Shown piece by piece: positions 12,639-23,056 of a DNA stretch of 64,000 bases. The stretch covers positions 5,206,278-5,270,277 of the forward strand of contig NC_134030.1 in the NCBI RefSeq assembly GCF_964204645.1. Direction: 5' to 3'. The DNA comes from Tubulanus polymorphus. Its lineage: Eukaryota > Nemertea > Palaeonemertea > Tubulaniformes > Tubulanidae. How positions within the stretch are numbered: position 1 is the first letter of the stretch; every line of letters starts with the position of its first letter. Position numbers and translations under genes: made by a program. The notes under the pieces were generated by a model. It was given only the letters and a program-made list of their open reading frames with translations. It was not told the origin of the DNA and made no database searches.

Positions 12639-13430
12639 CTACCTAAGCGTAGTGATTTTCAGTGCGACGGGATCAGAATGATGTAAGTTGAGCCTTTTCT
12701 CTTTGACGATTAAGCAAAGCAGTCATTATCATGACCTCACTCATTACGGAAAAACTCTTAATCGAAGGGAAAAATATATGTCAAAATCGGGCTGAAGTTT
12801 ACTTTATTGTACATACACAAATACGAAGCTTGCATTTTTGCATATTCTTTCCTTCCAGAGGAATGTATGTACCTGGATCACGGCGCATTTTATTAATTTG
12901 GTTGTAGGTAAACAGCGCTCGGGAGCAACAAGTTCAAAACGGTAACTATTCACAGTTTTAGTAGGTAAGCCAAACATACGAGCTACATAAATACTCCATA
13001 TCATGATTTATATCATTGCTATGTAGTATGAGCCAGGAGAGGCGTAGAAACTGTTTTCTTTTACAGGTTGAAATGGAAAGAGGAAATGATGGAATATAGG
13101 TTTTGATAGAGACTAGATGTGATTGATATGGATCGGACGCACACTCTCACCGGGTCGATCCAGCGGGATGCATGTGAGTGCGATGGCATGGCTGAAACCG
13201 GCAACGACTAAAACGCACTTGGACACTTATAAATTGACAAGAGTAACTTCATACCAAAGAAAAAAATTCTAAAGATAAACATGTTGACTATGAGCTTTTT
13301 ATTCATGTCATGGGCACTATAGTATACCTACATCTACTAATATGATATTGTATACTTTATTCTACATATCGCGTGAAAATAAAATGCACACGATGCCACA
13401 TCATCGTAACAACATTTTTACTGGCAGTTT
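12639..13430. other. Intergenic, SLC6 5' flank / FMO 3' flank
   Basis: The SLC6 promoter should lie here (minus strand, upstream of 12638). A TTTATT at 13356-13361 is the probable polyadenylation signal of the FMO gene, 70-75 bp past its stop. No further gene seen. Confidence 0.5.
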
Positions 13431-15832
13431 TTAAAGTCTACTTTGCAGTACTCTTTTAAAAGCATTTCTGCATGCTTCTGGAGCGCCTTTCCACGCGTGT
13501 CGACCTAGAAGACGATATTGTACGTTGAACGCCGGCCCGAAAAGCACTTGCCACGCCAAGAACGGTTCGCGAAATAACAACCGGAAAAACGATGGCCTTG
13601 AACCGATTTCACTTGCGAGTTCATCTTGAAATTCGAGGACCGTGGACGCCTATGAATGCAAAAATATGAGAACATTTAAAGTATTATTAGGCCGCCAACA
13701 AAATTAACCCCAATCTTGCCGGTTCAGACTGGTTGGAAGATTTTTTGATACCGGAACCGAATTTCCCAATTATGTACTTCAATTTAAACAAAATATTCTG
13801 TAAATTCGGCCGCCGATCACACAACTATGTCTGTACTTCGATTTCCGATTTCAAAATCAAACCCCCAGTTTCAATCCCGGCAGGTGTGGTGGATTTGTAA
13901 TGGACACCAAATGAAAAAATTAAACCAAACCCAAAGTTCAATCCAATAAATAACAGGGTCAAGATTTAAAAAAAAAAAACGTTCAAATGTATTCAATTAC
14001 TCCATCATCGTTTTGTCCAGTCGACTACGTCATGCACTTACCGGCATCGTTTTCCTATCGTCTCCAAACATTTCACCGACTTTTCGTGTTCTCGTTAAAA
14101 ACTCTTGTTCCATGACGTCAGCAGTTGGCAATTTCAATTGGCCGGCAAAGACAGCGGACGCCCAACGTCCTTGTAACTCCAATGATGCTACAGCCGAAGC
14201 GCCTCGATTCAGATGAGCACCGATGATCGCTAATGTCGAGTGTGTCTCTCCTATTGGCCAGACTAGACGATACAACTTCAAACGACCATGAGAGTCTGAA
14301 TATATTAAAAATCTGTCTAATTATCTAGTTATCATATTAGATAGAGTCAAATAAAACGCTTTCAAAGGCACTTGATGAACGTTATAGTTACCTGTAATGA
14401 TTGCAGGATCAATGAAATCATATTCGAAGTCGTATCCCGTGGCCATGATGATAACATCGAAATCGTGCCTGGAACCGTCATTGAACTCGGCTCCTCGTTC
14501 ATCAATCCGAGTAGTTTCATATTTAATCGCGACAGATCCGTTTCTGATGAGATCGGGAAGCGTTTCGTTTAAACATATCGGACCTTTGATCACATTCGGC
14601 GGCTGTTTAAGTCCGTACTTTTCGTGGTCGATGTGCGCGTTGGCGATACGTTTTACATTGGCGTTGACGATGGCGCCGGGGACCCACAGCAGAATGCGTC
14701 GTATCGTGGTGTCGATTGGCAATCCATTGATATACCGAGACAGTAAAGTCGTACCTCGTCCGATCGCCAAAACTACCTGATAAGTAATAACGAATACAGA
14801 TTTCGTTTACATTTTGCAGTATGGGCAATGGAGTATGAATCATCAAAGCCGATGATACGTTTCATAATCGAATCATTTGAGTGAACTTTCTGTACCTTTT
14901 TAGCATGTTCGCTACAGGCGGTGGCCATGTCTCCGGCAGAATGAGCATTCCCTGGATGAATGAGATATGAATTTTATATATTTCTATTCAATTAGATTTT
15001 AAGAAATAGATGTGATAGAATGATTTATTTACATTTAGAAATTTGACACTTCGGAAAAAGCATGTATATAGGCCAATATGTAAGAAGAATTATATATGAT
15101 ATATGGTTATAGATATATATGACTCAAGCCTTATGTTTCTTACCAATAACGAGGATATTCTTATCACGGTAAATCTGACGTTTGCCCGATCTGAATTCGA
15201 TACCGTGCTGTAAGATACCCTTGAACGTTTCACGACCTTGGATATCGGGATAAATCGGTTTTCTGTTTCTACCGATACAAATCATGACGCAGTCGAACGT
15301 CTCGGTGTGTTGATGAGATTTTGACGTGTATTGGACAGTCCATTTCCCAGTATATTCGTGGTCGGGTGCTTTCTCGATGAGAGTCACTTGTGTCTCAAAA
15401 CGGACGTATTTTCGCAAGTCAAAATGGTCGGCGTACGAATTCAAATACTCGAAGAAGTCTGCGTATGTTAAGTAGTTTGGCTTTTCCGGCGCGTGAGGAT
15501 AGTCGCTGAAGCAAGTGACCTCCTTGCTTGTATTCGTGACCAGCGACTCGTACGCCGAAGCGCCCTGATTTGGCCGACAGTCGTCTGTGTAGTGCCATAT
15601 TCCTCCTAGTAGGAGAGCAGAGGAAAATAGTAAGACGTATAAACACTTTGTTATTAGATATTATACAAGCAACTGGACTTATAATGGTGCGGACAATTAA
15701 GATCTTTAATCACTTACCGATGTCATCTAATTGCTCAAAGCATACGGGATCTAGACGTTCCTCGAGACAGGATTTGATAGCAGACAGCCCGCTGATACCG
15801 GCTCCAATGATAGCCACTTTTTTCTTGCTCAT
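13431..15832 (-). CDS. Flavin-containing monooxygenase (FMO family)
   Basis: Complete six-exon gene, 496 residues, for an NADPH- and FAD-dependent monooxygenase that oxygenates soft nucleophiles (N or S centres) of xenobiotics and metabolites. Exons: 15832-15718, 15605-15144, 14951-14896, 14776-14392, 14295-14042, 13649-13431. The start is [20 protein letters not shown] with the FAD-binding GxGxxG at residues 10-15. The FMO fingerprint FxGxxxHxxxF is present as [11 protein letters not shown], followed by the NADPH loop GNAHSAGD split over exons 2/3, and late in the protein [16 protein letters not shown], the conserved ATGY motif. Length is slightly under the usual 530 because no hydrophobic C-terminal anchor is present (the end is [10 protein letters not shown]), so a soluble or peripherally bound enzyme is likely. 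Exon 3 is only 56 bp. Candidate AATAAA on the minus strand at 13356. Confidence 0.93.
13683..13980. repeat. Dispersed repeat R1, copy 2 (opposite orientation to 4629-4984)
   Basis: In the last intron of the FMO gene. It is the reverse complement relative of the 4629-4984 insert: GTACTTCGATTTCCGATTTC and CCAATTATGTACTTC match the other copy's complementary blocks. It ends in a run of about 12 A at 13968-13979, so this copy has a poly-A-like 3' end on the + strand, compatible with a retroposed short element. Confidence 0.65.
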
Positions 15833-17091
15833 ACTTACAAAAGCGCTTGCCGTACTCACAAAATCACGCTTCTTTCGTGCTTACAAAATACTAGCAATAA
15901 CACACGGATTGTGTACAGTCATTATCATGGCATAGCTCGGAGACCTAGTTGATAGCTTGATATATCATATGATATTATGTCGTGGAATATTCCTTGAATG
16001 AACAATGTGGAATACGTTTCGGTGACCTCTCATTCACATTACCGGTCCGTACTGACTTCTCCCGAAAAGCGATCAGCTAATTGAACAAATACCTTAAGAG
16101 GCAGTTTTTTAACCTCATCCCGTTTGATACGATATCCACAGAAAGCTCCCATCTTAATACACATTTATCAAAAAATCAAACTTTTCTCAATCCTCTATTG
16201 TTATGTATGTACGTGTTCTTTCTATGAAATAGATCAACTTGAACTTGAACTTGAACGTCGAATAAAAAGTTCACAAAAACAAAAAATATTCGGTTCAACC
16301 TGATAAAAAGAATTTATTAGTACCGGTATAACAAGTATACATGTATCACTTTATAGTCGTGGAATATGAATGAGGCAATTATTCATAAATATAAGTATAT
16401 ATACACTGATATACATATATACACTGATATACATATATACACTATAATTTACATGCACTAAAATATGCTATTTACAGTTGATTGGACCTAAAAACGATGT
16501 ATGAATGCAAATCCATTGTCACATAAAAATTAATTCGTACTACAACCCAGCTACTATAAGCTCGGACTCAAGTTGGCTTTCATAGACAAGTTACTGTCTC
16601 TAATTTATCAATTCCTGTGATTCTATTCGATAATGACTCATAGCAATTGAGTTCTCATAGTTCTTATTCTGATAGTGGCCGTTTCACTTTAGACTCTCTT
16701 GAAGTTATCTACAACAGATACAGAGACTTCACGACTTATGACATTTAATACAACTGGTATCTCTGGTATATATTGTATATAATGCGATGCTCAATTTAAT
16801 GCTCAGATTAATTTACATGGAGAGTTACTAAAACATGATACAACATGAGAATAGCTTGGGAAAATCGCAGATTGTTTCAAAATCAAGGAATTAAGGCACT
16901 TATGTTCACATCGCTATTTGGACATGTGGTCCAAGAAGGGAAGCAAATAAATATTTAAAGACTAATTAAGACATGAACACTTGGTACTTATCAAAATGTA
17001 ATATCTATCGCGTAATGCATATTTGTTGAAGTAAACTATTAGGACTGACAGCATATCGCATACATCCAGCTGCATCCCCATTGCGGTCCGG
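15833..17091. other. Intergenic, FMO 5' flank / TNFR-like 3' UTR
   Basis: No gene seen. There is a short direct repeat of ACTGATATACATATATAC near 16405-16445. TTTATT at 16313-16318 is a possible polyadenylation signal for the minus-strand receptor gene, which would imply a 3' UTR of about 780 bp. Confidence 0.45.
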
Positions 17092-20000
17092 TTACTGGAA
17101 GAACCTGTCATAGAACTCTAACGCCTGACTCGGTCCACCAATAACTTGAATCGCTCTACCGACAACATGTACCCATTCCAATGATGAATTATTGTCGTAA
17201 GATTCTTTGAGTTTTTCAATCGCCTGGAATAAAATAAGTCTAATCGAGTACACATCTTTAATCAGTAAATGAAAGAATAGAAAAATCTATGTACCTTTCT
17301 AGTCATGTTATCTGGTGATGATTCCGCCCGTAAACGAGTTAAGTCAATTTCCCTTTCACCTAAAAAGAATTGAGTGCGTGTGATTTTTATCTATGCTTTG
17401 CGGCGTTGAATATGAATGGTGTTAATGATAAAAAAGATAAATTTCTAAAAAGAAATTTCATGGATAGGTCGATTTGCTTTCGATTTTTCGATTCATAGAT
17501 CGTATAGTTTTGAAGTTGTTTTGATTTGGTTAGTCAGTTAACCCGCCAGGAATCTTTCCCATAACGGGGGACTTCGATTCACATCTGTGCTGTCGCAAAA
17601 GTATCTTATAGAAAATCGAAAGTTAATATAAATGAAATATAAGATTCGTTTCATCTAGAGCACTTTGTAATCAGAATTGCATCAAGTTAGCATTTCCGTC
17701 AACTTGGTTTCAGAAGTCACTATTAGCTTTTCATAGCATGAATTATGTTTATATCAACATTATATGCTGTCCCACAATCGAATTTCATGTGGTCTTTGTG
17801 GGCACATTGGTTCATGCATATTTTTCATGTTAACACGCCATGGTCTGAACTTTCAATTATCTCGGTACTGTCAATTTGATAGCGGAAATCCGATGGTGTA
17901 TTAGTAAATATTAAGGAACAATGAAGTCTATTTGAACTTGAGTTTTGATCGAATTTAATCCACTAGGCAGTATGGTGTTGGAAGATACCGAGAGGCCTTC
18001 TCATCTTGATCTCCTCCAGCACCTTGGCGATGTAGAAAAAAGAAGATAACTCACATAATTCGCGGCAGAATCTCTCCTTGTTGCATTCCACGACGTCCAT
18101 TTCCACTATGTCCTGACACAGATTACTGACTGAAATAAAGTGTATATATGTATCCCTGAGAGTCCTGTTACATTACCCATCTGTGGAACACAATAGTTTA
18201 GTGGCCCAGGACGCACGGATTGAATTTGTGAGCTTTTCATTCCCCTACGTTTATAAACATCGTTTATTTTAACCAGTAACTAAGAAAAGCTTATTGAATT
18301 CATACCATCTGTTGTTCGGTCTATCAACTGGAGATTTCGACAGTTTCGATACCGGCGTAGTCGTTCATTGCCACCTGTACGAAATAAACGATAGTCATAA
18401 TGAATTATGTACGTAGTTATCGTATAGGGATCACGTGACTTGATGCAGTCCATAGAACGATATATTGTGTATCGATATTTTGAATCCTAGTAGATTGATA
18501 CAATGACCAATTCTCCATTGCACTTGGACATTCATACTTTCTTGGTCTTTTGATTGTTCCAGTTTCTGATAATAACGTTTCTTTATATATACCTATCAAC
18601 ATTCGGATTCTCTGAACGCAATTTCTGATGGGTCTACATATGATATTGCTTTGCCTTCTTCTTGACCAGCAATACACAATTAGTGATGATGCCACAAACA
18701 AACCTAATAGTGTCACGACTATTATAATCGCCAGCTCTGAAATTAGACGCGTAATTCGCAAGATGAACAGGTGCATCATGTAAGATAAGTTGAATAATGA
18801 CGCTAAAATGATTTAATTGATCTTTAATCGATTTCTGCGATCGTTTTGAAATGAGTCCGTGGCATCCTCGCTTGCCGGGGTTTGCCTCCCTCTGAGAAAC
18901 TTCCGCCAACACAAACCCTGGGCGAACTTCGGTTATCGCAGTAACTCGACTATTATGCGAATAAAGTGAAACCCAATGTGAGGTAGTCGGTTGGAAATAT
19001 GGTCCGGAAATGGTCGACCACTGGATTGAGCACGGCCAAGTCGCTGTATATCACCGCTCGTTCCAAGTTGGCCGACACTTCCAAAATACGTTACGAACGA
19101 CCTAAGCGGCCACCAGTCCTATGTATCTAGCCAATCAGATGCGTAGCGAATCTGCCGGCGAAAGACAAAGCACCTGATTAGCTTGATACATACGGTAGAC
19201 AATCAAACCCTGGCAAGCGAGGGTGAGTCCATGGTTGAATGAGTAAATGAATTAGTTGCACCGTACCGGCATTTGGAGTTAAGGATGGCGTTGGATTGGA
19301 TCGATCATCATCTATTACAGTCGGCGTCGTCACTATTTCAGGTTCTGCAGTCGACACTAAAAACAGGTTAATGTGAAAGTAATGGAGCTGGTTAACCCTA
19401 GGGCTCGTAATTTGACTCTAGATCGGTTTGATTCGTTAGGGGTTTTATCTTCTTTAAACTGGGTTCAAGAGGTAGAAGTATGCGAATATGTTGTATTTTT
19501 GTTAAGTTGAACGTTATTCAAATTAACTTCATGTATAAGCTTAATACATTTCCTGGCAATATTGAGTCAACCGGAAAACCTGAAAATCTTCGAATAAACA
19601 ACTTATGAATACACGATTGTGCACGCTAACAATAAAAGGCCTCGGTAACTTTCCACAAAGTGTTTTTTTCTAAATATGCTAATCACCTGTACTGCACTTG
19701 GTGTTTCTTTCTTTTGTGCAATTTTCAGCAACTGTAGACATTTGACACGTGTCGCATTGTATACACGGTTCAGTAGGTGATCTGACGTCACTGTACGTGC
19801 CATCGGGGCATTGTTCGCAAGTCGAGTCGTTTTCGATCGTGGCTGTAAAAAATCCAAATTCATCTGAATTGATTGATTTATCATTCAACCGGGCAACAGT
19901 CGATGTAAAATGTAGCAATTTTATTTTAGTGTGTGGTTTATTTACTTATGATTAAACGTTTTAGTTTCAACAAAATGTGTATATGTATCACCTGGTATCT

Positions 20001-21124
20001 TTGCCCCGTAGCCCACACCACAATTCGTATAGTCAGGACAATATAGAATTCCGTGTTGATAATGTTTGAAATGTCCTGGTGAACAGTCACATTCGCCATC
20101 CTGTGTTGCCGTGCATGTACGAGTCACGATCGTCGAACCAACAATTCCTGTCATATATCAGAATGTAGCAGTGTTATACGTGCCATTGGTATACATGGTC
20201 AGGGCACAAAGAAAATCACCAAAAAGTCGACGCTCGCAATTTTACTAAATCAAAATATTCTGATCTTAATTCCATTATGAAATAAATTCAGAAAATCTTT
20301 AGTCCCGTAAGGTTTGTGACGGTACAAAATCTATGAGTGAATATTGTTGATCAAATCGTTTCAATTCTTGTACTACGACCTAAATAATGGCTCCCCTAGT
20401 AAATACACATTATTCTGTCACTACCATCCTCCCCCGGCAGGGATTCGAACCTGATGGCATCGAGATTGCCACGGCACGAAACCCTGCCATAATCGACCGT
20501 GTGCGCAGATACATGCGCAGTTCAGATGATGTGATTTTTAGCCAATCAGAAATCCCGTTTTATTTTAGCCCGGGTTTTCCCATTTATAGTTCTTCCTTGA
20601 AATTTGCCTCAACGATTATACAACGAGCAATCTGATTGGTGCCGCCAGTTTTCGTTCGGAAAGCTGCGCATGTACCTGCGCACCCGGTCTACTGATGCAG
20701 GGGTTCGTGCCGTGGCTGAGTGTAGCGATGCCATCAGGTTCGAGTCCCTGCAGAGGGAGGATGGTCACTACTTGTATACTTACCGCTGCACATGCTACAG
20801 GCTCTACACTCTTGGGCCCCATCGCACTCGGGGCTGTACGTCTCGGGACCACACGGCGAACACACGGTGGAGCTTTCATTGTTAGGCAAGCAGTGTCCAA
20901 TCACGTATTCCCCAGGTGGACATGCCCGGCAACGGTAGGTTATGCCGTATTCCACAAATCCATAGACGTTCGGACATTTTTTACGTCCAAGCTGAATAAA
21001 CATACAAAAATACTTGGAAAATATATGAAAGATTAGAAAATTAACAAAAACAAAATACGCACGATAACAGTATTCGCACAACAAATCCCGATAAACGCTA
21101 TACTTAGTAGAAACGACGAAAATT
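17092..21124 (-). CDS. TNF receptor superfamily member with death domain
   Basis: Type I membrane receptor expected to bind a TNF-like ligand and recruit death-domain adaptors. Supported exons: 20991-20784, 20147-19992, 19842-19687, 19356-19267, 18736-18593, 18374-18306, 18129-18055, 17359-17295, 17223-17092; these nine join in frame to 364 residues. The first three encode cysteine-rich repeats (CRACPPGEYVIGHC; GSTIVTRTCTATQDGECDC; CEQCPDGTYSD ... CIQCDTC). Exon 4 is a Ser/Thr/Pro stalk, exon 5 the membrane helix (IIIVVTLLGLFVASSLIVYC) and basic stop-transfer (WSRRRQ). The last exons form a helical death-domain-like tail, with CRELCEREIDLTRLRAESSP and SLEWVHVVGRAIQVIGG. The N terminus is unsettled: 21124-21063 could encode a signal peptide (FSSFLLSIAFIGICCANT) with a good GTGCGT donor, but needs an upstream Met exon; a read-through Met at 21171 is less likely. 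No mammalian orthologue assigned. Confidence 0.82.
18852..19234. mobile_element. Mutator-like MITE with about 11-bp target duplication
   Basis: Terminal inverted repeats CCTCGCTTGCCGGGGTTTG (left) and CAAACCCTGGCAAGCGAGGG (right) delimit 18863-19223. Flanking direct repeats TGAGTCCGTGG (18852-18862) and TGAGTCCATGG (19224-19234) differ at one base. A 9-11 bp duplication is typical of Mutator-like elements. It lies in the intron between the stalk and membrane exons of the TNF receptor gene. Non-coding. Confidence 0.75.
20417..20771. mobile_element. Fold-back element with a B-box-like motif in each arm (repeat R4, copy 1)
   Basis: Element 20425-20763 (339 bp) with 8-bp direct repeats GTCACTAC at 20417-20424 and 20764-20771. 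The arms of roughly 100 bp are inverted: left CATCCTCCCCCGGCAGGGAT, right CCCTGCAGAGGGAGGATG. Each arm contains a polymerase III B-box-like motif (GATTCGAACC on the left, GGTTCGAGTCC on the right) next to GATGGCATCG or CGATGCCATC, and TGCGCA blocks. The centre is AT-rich with CCAATCAGA. The right end lies 12 bp from the splice donor of the receptor's first cysteine-rich exon (exon ends 20784). A relative lies at 30188-30503. Confidence 0.75.
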
Positions 21125-22069
21125 CTAAAAGGGCATCTATCTAGAAAAATTGAAAGTATGCTGCCTCCCATGTAATTCTATTATGCTATATTGATCTGAT
21201 CATCCGAAAGAAACAAACCATTTTGCTGCAAAGCCGCTCCTGAAATGAAAAGTAAACGTCTCTGTGAAAACCTATGACTATATATAACGACAGTCTCAAT
21301 GAAGATTTTATTTTGTCATAATGACCTAAATCTAATGCTGGTAAATTTTGAATTCATAATAAAACGAGTCATACCATTTCCATGAGGGTAAACAAAATAT
21401 ACGGCATTTAAATAGGACCAACGAATAGTATAAATTCGTACACCTCCAGTGTCTGCGCTAGATATCATAACTAGCGTAATACAAAATAAATTCTTGTTGA
21501 AAATCTTCGTTAACGATGGGCGTTTTCTTCCATTGATTAACTTTTAATATTGATAGTTGCGCCAAATGACTTTAAACCTGCGGGTTAGGCGTGGCATTGA
21601 TCCTAAATGGCCACTGACACTAATTCAGGAAATCGAATGTTATAGATCAAACTGACTTCTGTAATTTCGTTATTCCGACATAGTTGAAATACGATAATTC
21701 AAACATATCAATTCATTAGAATCCTTTCACACATGAATAATATGTTAAATTATGTCCAGTAGGTTTGTTCGAGCCACGTTATAAAATGAAGTCCGACCGG
21801 TAATTGATCCCATTCTCGCCGTAGACTTTCAATGCGAGAATAGTTTTTAGCCGCAAGATTCTACGAGATTCGAATATTTGAGGTATGTAAAAGATGGCAT
21901 TATCATGTATTGAAATCGAGTGTTATAAACTAAATTAAATACGCATAAAAACAGAACAAAAAACAAATCAGTGTTTCATTCATAAAAGAATATAATGGGA
22001 TTGATTTATAGCGTGTAAAGGAATGTTTTTCTAGTGGCAAAATTTTTACAGGTTGAATATTCCGCTGCA
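21125..22069. other. Intergenic / 5' flanks of divergent TNFR-like and GPCR genes
   Basis: The region between the receptor's candidate signal exon and the GPCR start codon. A TTTTTACAG acceptor at 22050 just before the GPCR start suggests a 5' UTR intron for that gene. The receptor's missing start exon should also be in this interval. No other gene seen. Confidence 0.4.
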
Positions 22070-23056
22070 ATGGCCGGTAATTCTACATATCCGGATGAAT
22101 ATTATTATTACTACAGTCAAGTAACTCTCGATGTCAATAACAGTCTCGGCGCTATTCTTTTCTTCTTCGGAGTCATTGGAAACTTTTTCATCCTGCTGGT
22201 ATTCAACGGTAGCAAGAACATGCGCTCGATGCCCTGTGCAATGCTATTTACTACGCTTGCAGTCGGCGATACCGTCTATTTGAGTACCAGTCTCCTCCGC
22301 CGATGGATACTGTTTTACACCGGCGGATGGGTCGATATCAGGCTAGGAAGCGAGCCCGTCTGGTGTAAAGTTCACGTCTATCTTACCTACGCTTCGTACA
22401 TGATGTCAGCTTGGATTCTGGTGATCATCAGCATCGAGAGGTCCGTGGCCATCGCTGTACCGATGAAGCACAAACGGATTTGCACGCGCAAAAACGTAGG
22501 AATCGTGCTAGGCGTCGTGGTCTTTGCGGTGCTGGTGTACAACAGTCATTACGCGTACGGTTTCTGCCCGATGCCCAAGCCGTACGAGGTCTTCTACGAC
22601 ACGCACGCGGAAATGCTCGATTTAGTCTTGAACGTCGTCATCCCGTTCAGCGTCTGCTCGCTGGCCAACATCATCATCATCGTCTGCATTCGCAGGTCGA
22701 TGAGCAAGCGTAGCGAAATGGCGTCGGGAAACGCGGCTGGCGAAAAAGGCGGCAAACGAAAGGTAGAGAGTGTCACCATTATGCTGATCGCTACAAACGT
22801 TATGTTCATCGTAACGACGCTGCCATTCAGCATTTACCTGAATCAAGTGGAAGTTTGGCAGCTGGAAATGGATGTGGCTTTTAGTTTATTGTCGTACGCA
22901 AATAACGGCATTAATTTTTGGATCTACTGTATCAGCGGCCAGAAGTTCAGGCGCGAATTGATTGCTGTATTGGGTCGTTGCTGTAATTGCTGCCGTAATA
23001 AAGATAATTCCTCCAAATCCAGCACCATCAGCACTCAGAACACTCTTAGTTCGTAA
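22070..23056 (+). CDS. Class A (rhodopsin-like) GPCR, peptide-receptor type, intronless CDS
   Basis: A 328-residue seven-transmembrane receptor encoded in one exon. The ATG at 22070 follows a TTTTTACAG acceptor at 22050, so I start there and not at the upstream GTG-initiated frame. The N terminus has an NST glycosylation site and a DEYYYYY stretch, possibly sulfated. Class A landmarks: GVIGNFFILLVF (TM1), LAVGDTVYL (TM2, LxxxD), Cys before TM3 (VWCKV), SIERSVAI in place of DRY, a TM5 proline in NVVIPFSVCSLAN, TTLPFSIYL for the TM6 proline, NGINFWIYCISG instead of NPxxY, then FRRELIAVLGRCCNCC with palmitoylation-like cysteines. These features suit an invertebrate neuropeptide or peptide-hormone receptor; the ligand cannot be read from sequence. 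The coding region is visibly richer in G+C than its surroundings. Possible AATAAA at 23484. Confidence 0.9.
   Translation: MAGNSTYPDEYYYYYSQVTLDVNNSLGAILFFFGVIGNFFILLVFNGSKNMRSMPCAMLFTTLAVGDTVYLSTSLLRRWILFYTGGWVDIRLGSEPVWCKVHVYLTYASYMMSAWILVIISIERSVAIAVPMKHKRICTRKNVGIVLGVVVFAVLVYNSHYAYGFCPMPKPYEVFYDTHAEMLDLVLNVVIPFSVCSLANIIIIVCIRRSMSKRSEMASGNAAGEKGGKRKVESVTIMLIATNVMFIVTTLPFSIYLNQVEVWQLEMDVAFSLLSYANNGINFWIYCISGQKFRRELIAVLGRCCNCCRNKDNSSKSSTISTQNTLSS

Noticed and set aside
20734-21171. Continuous 145-codon frame starting at Met 21171 as the TNF receptor N terminus
   Set aside because: The stretch before LGRKKC looks like intron 3' end (pyrimidine-rich, ATTCAG) and is not signal-like; a separate signal exon at 21124-21063 fits better, though unproven.
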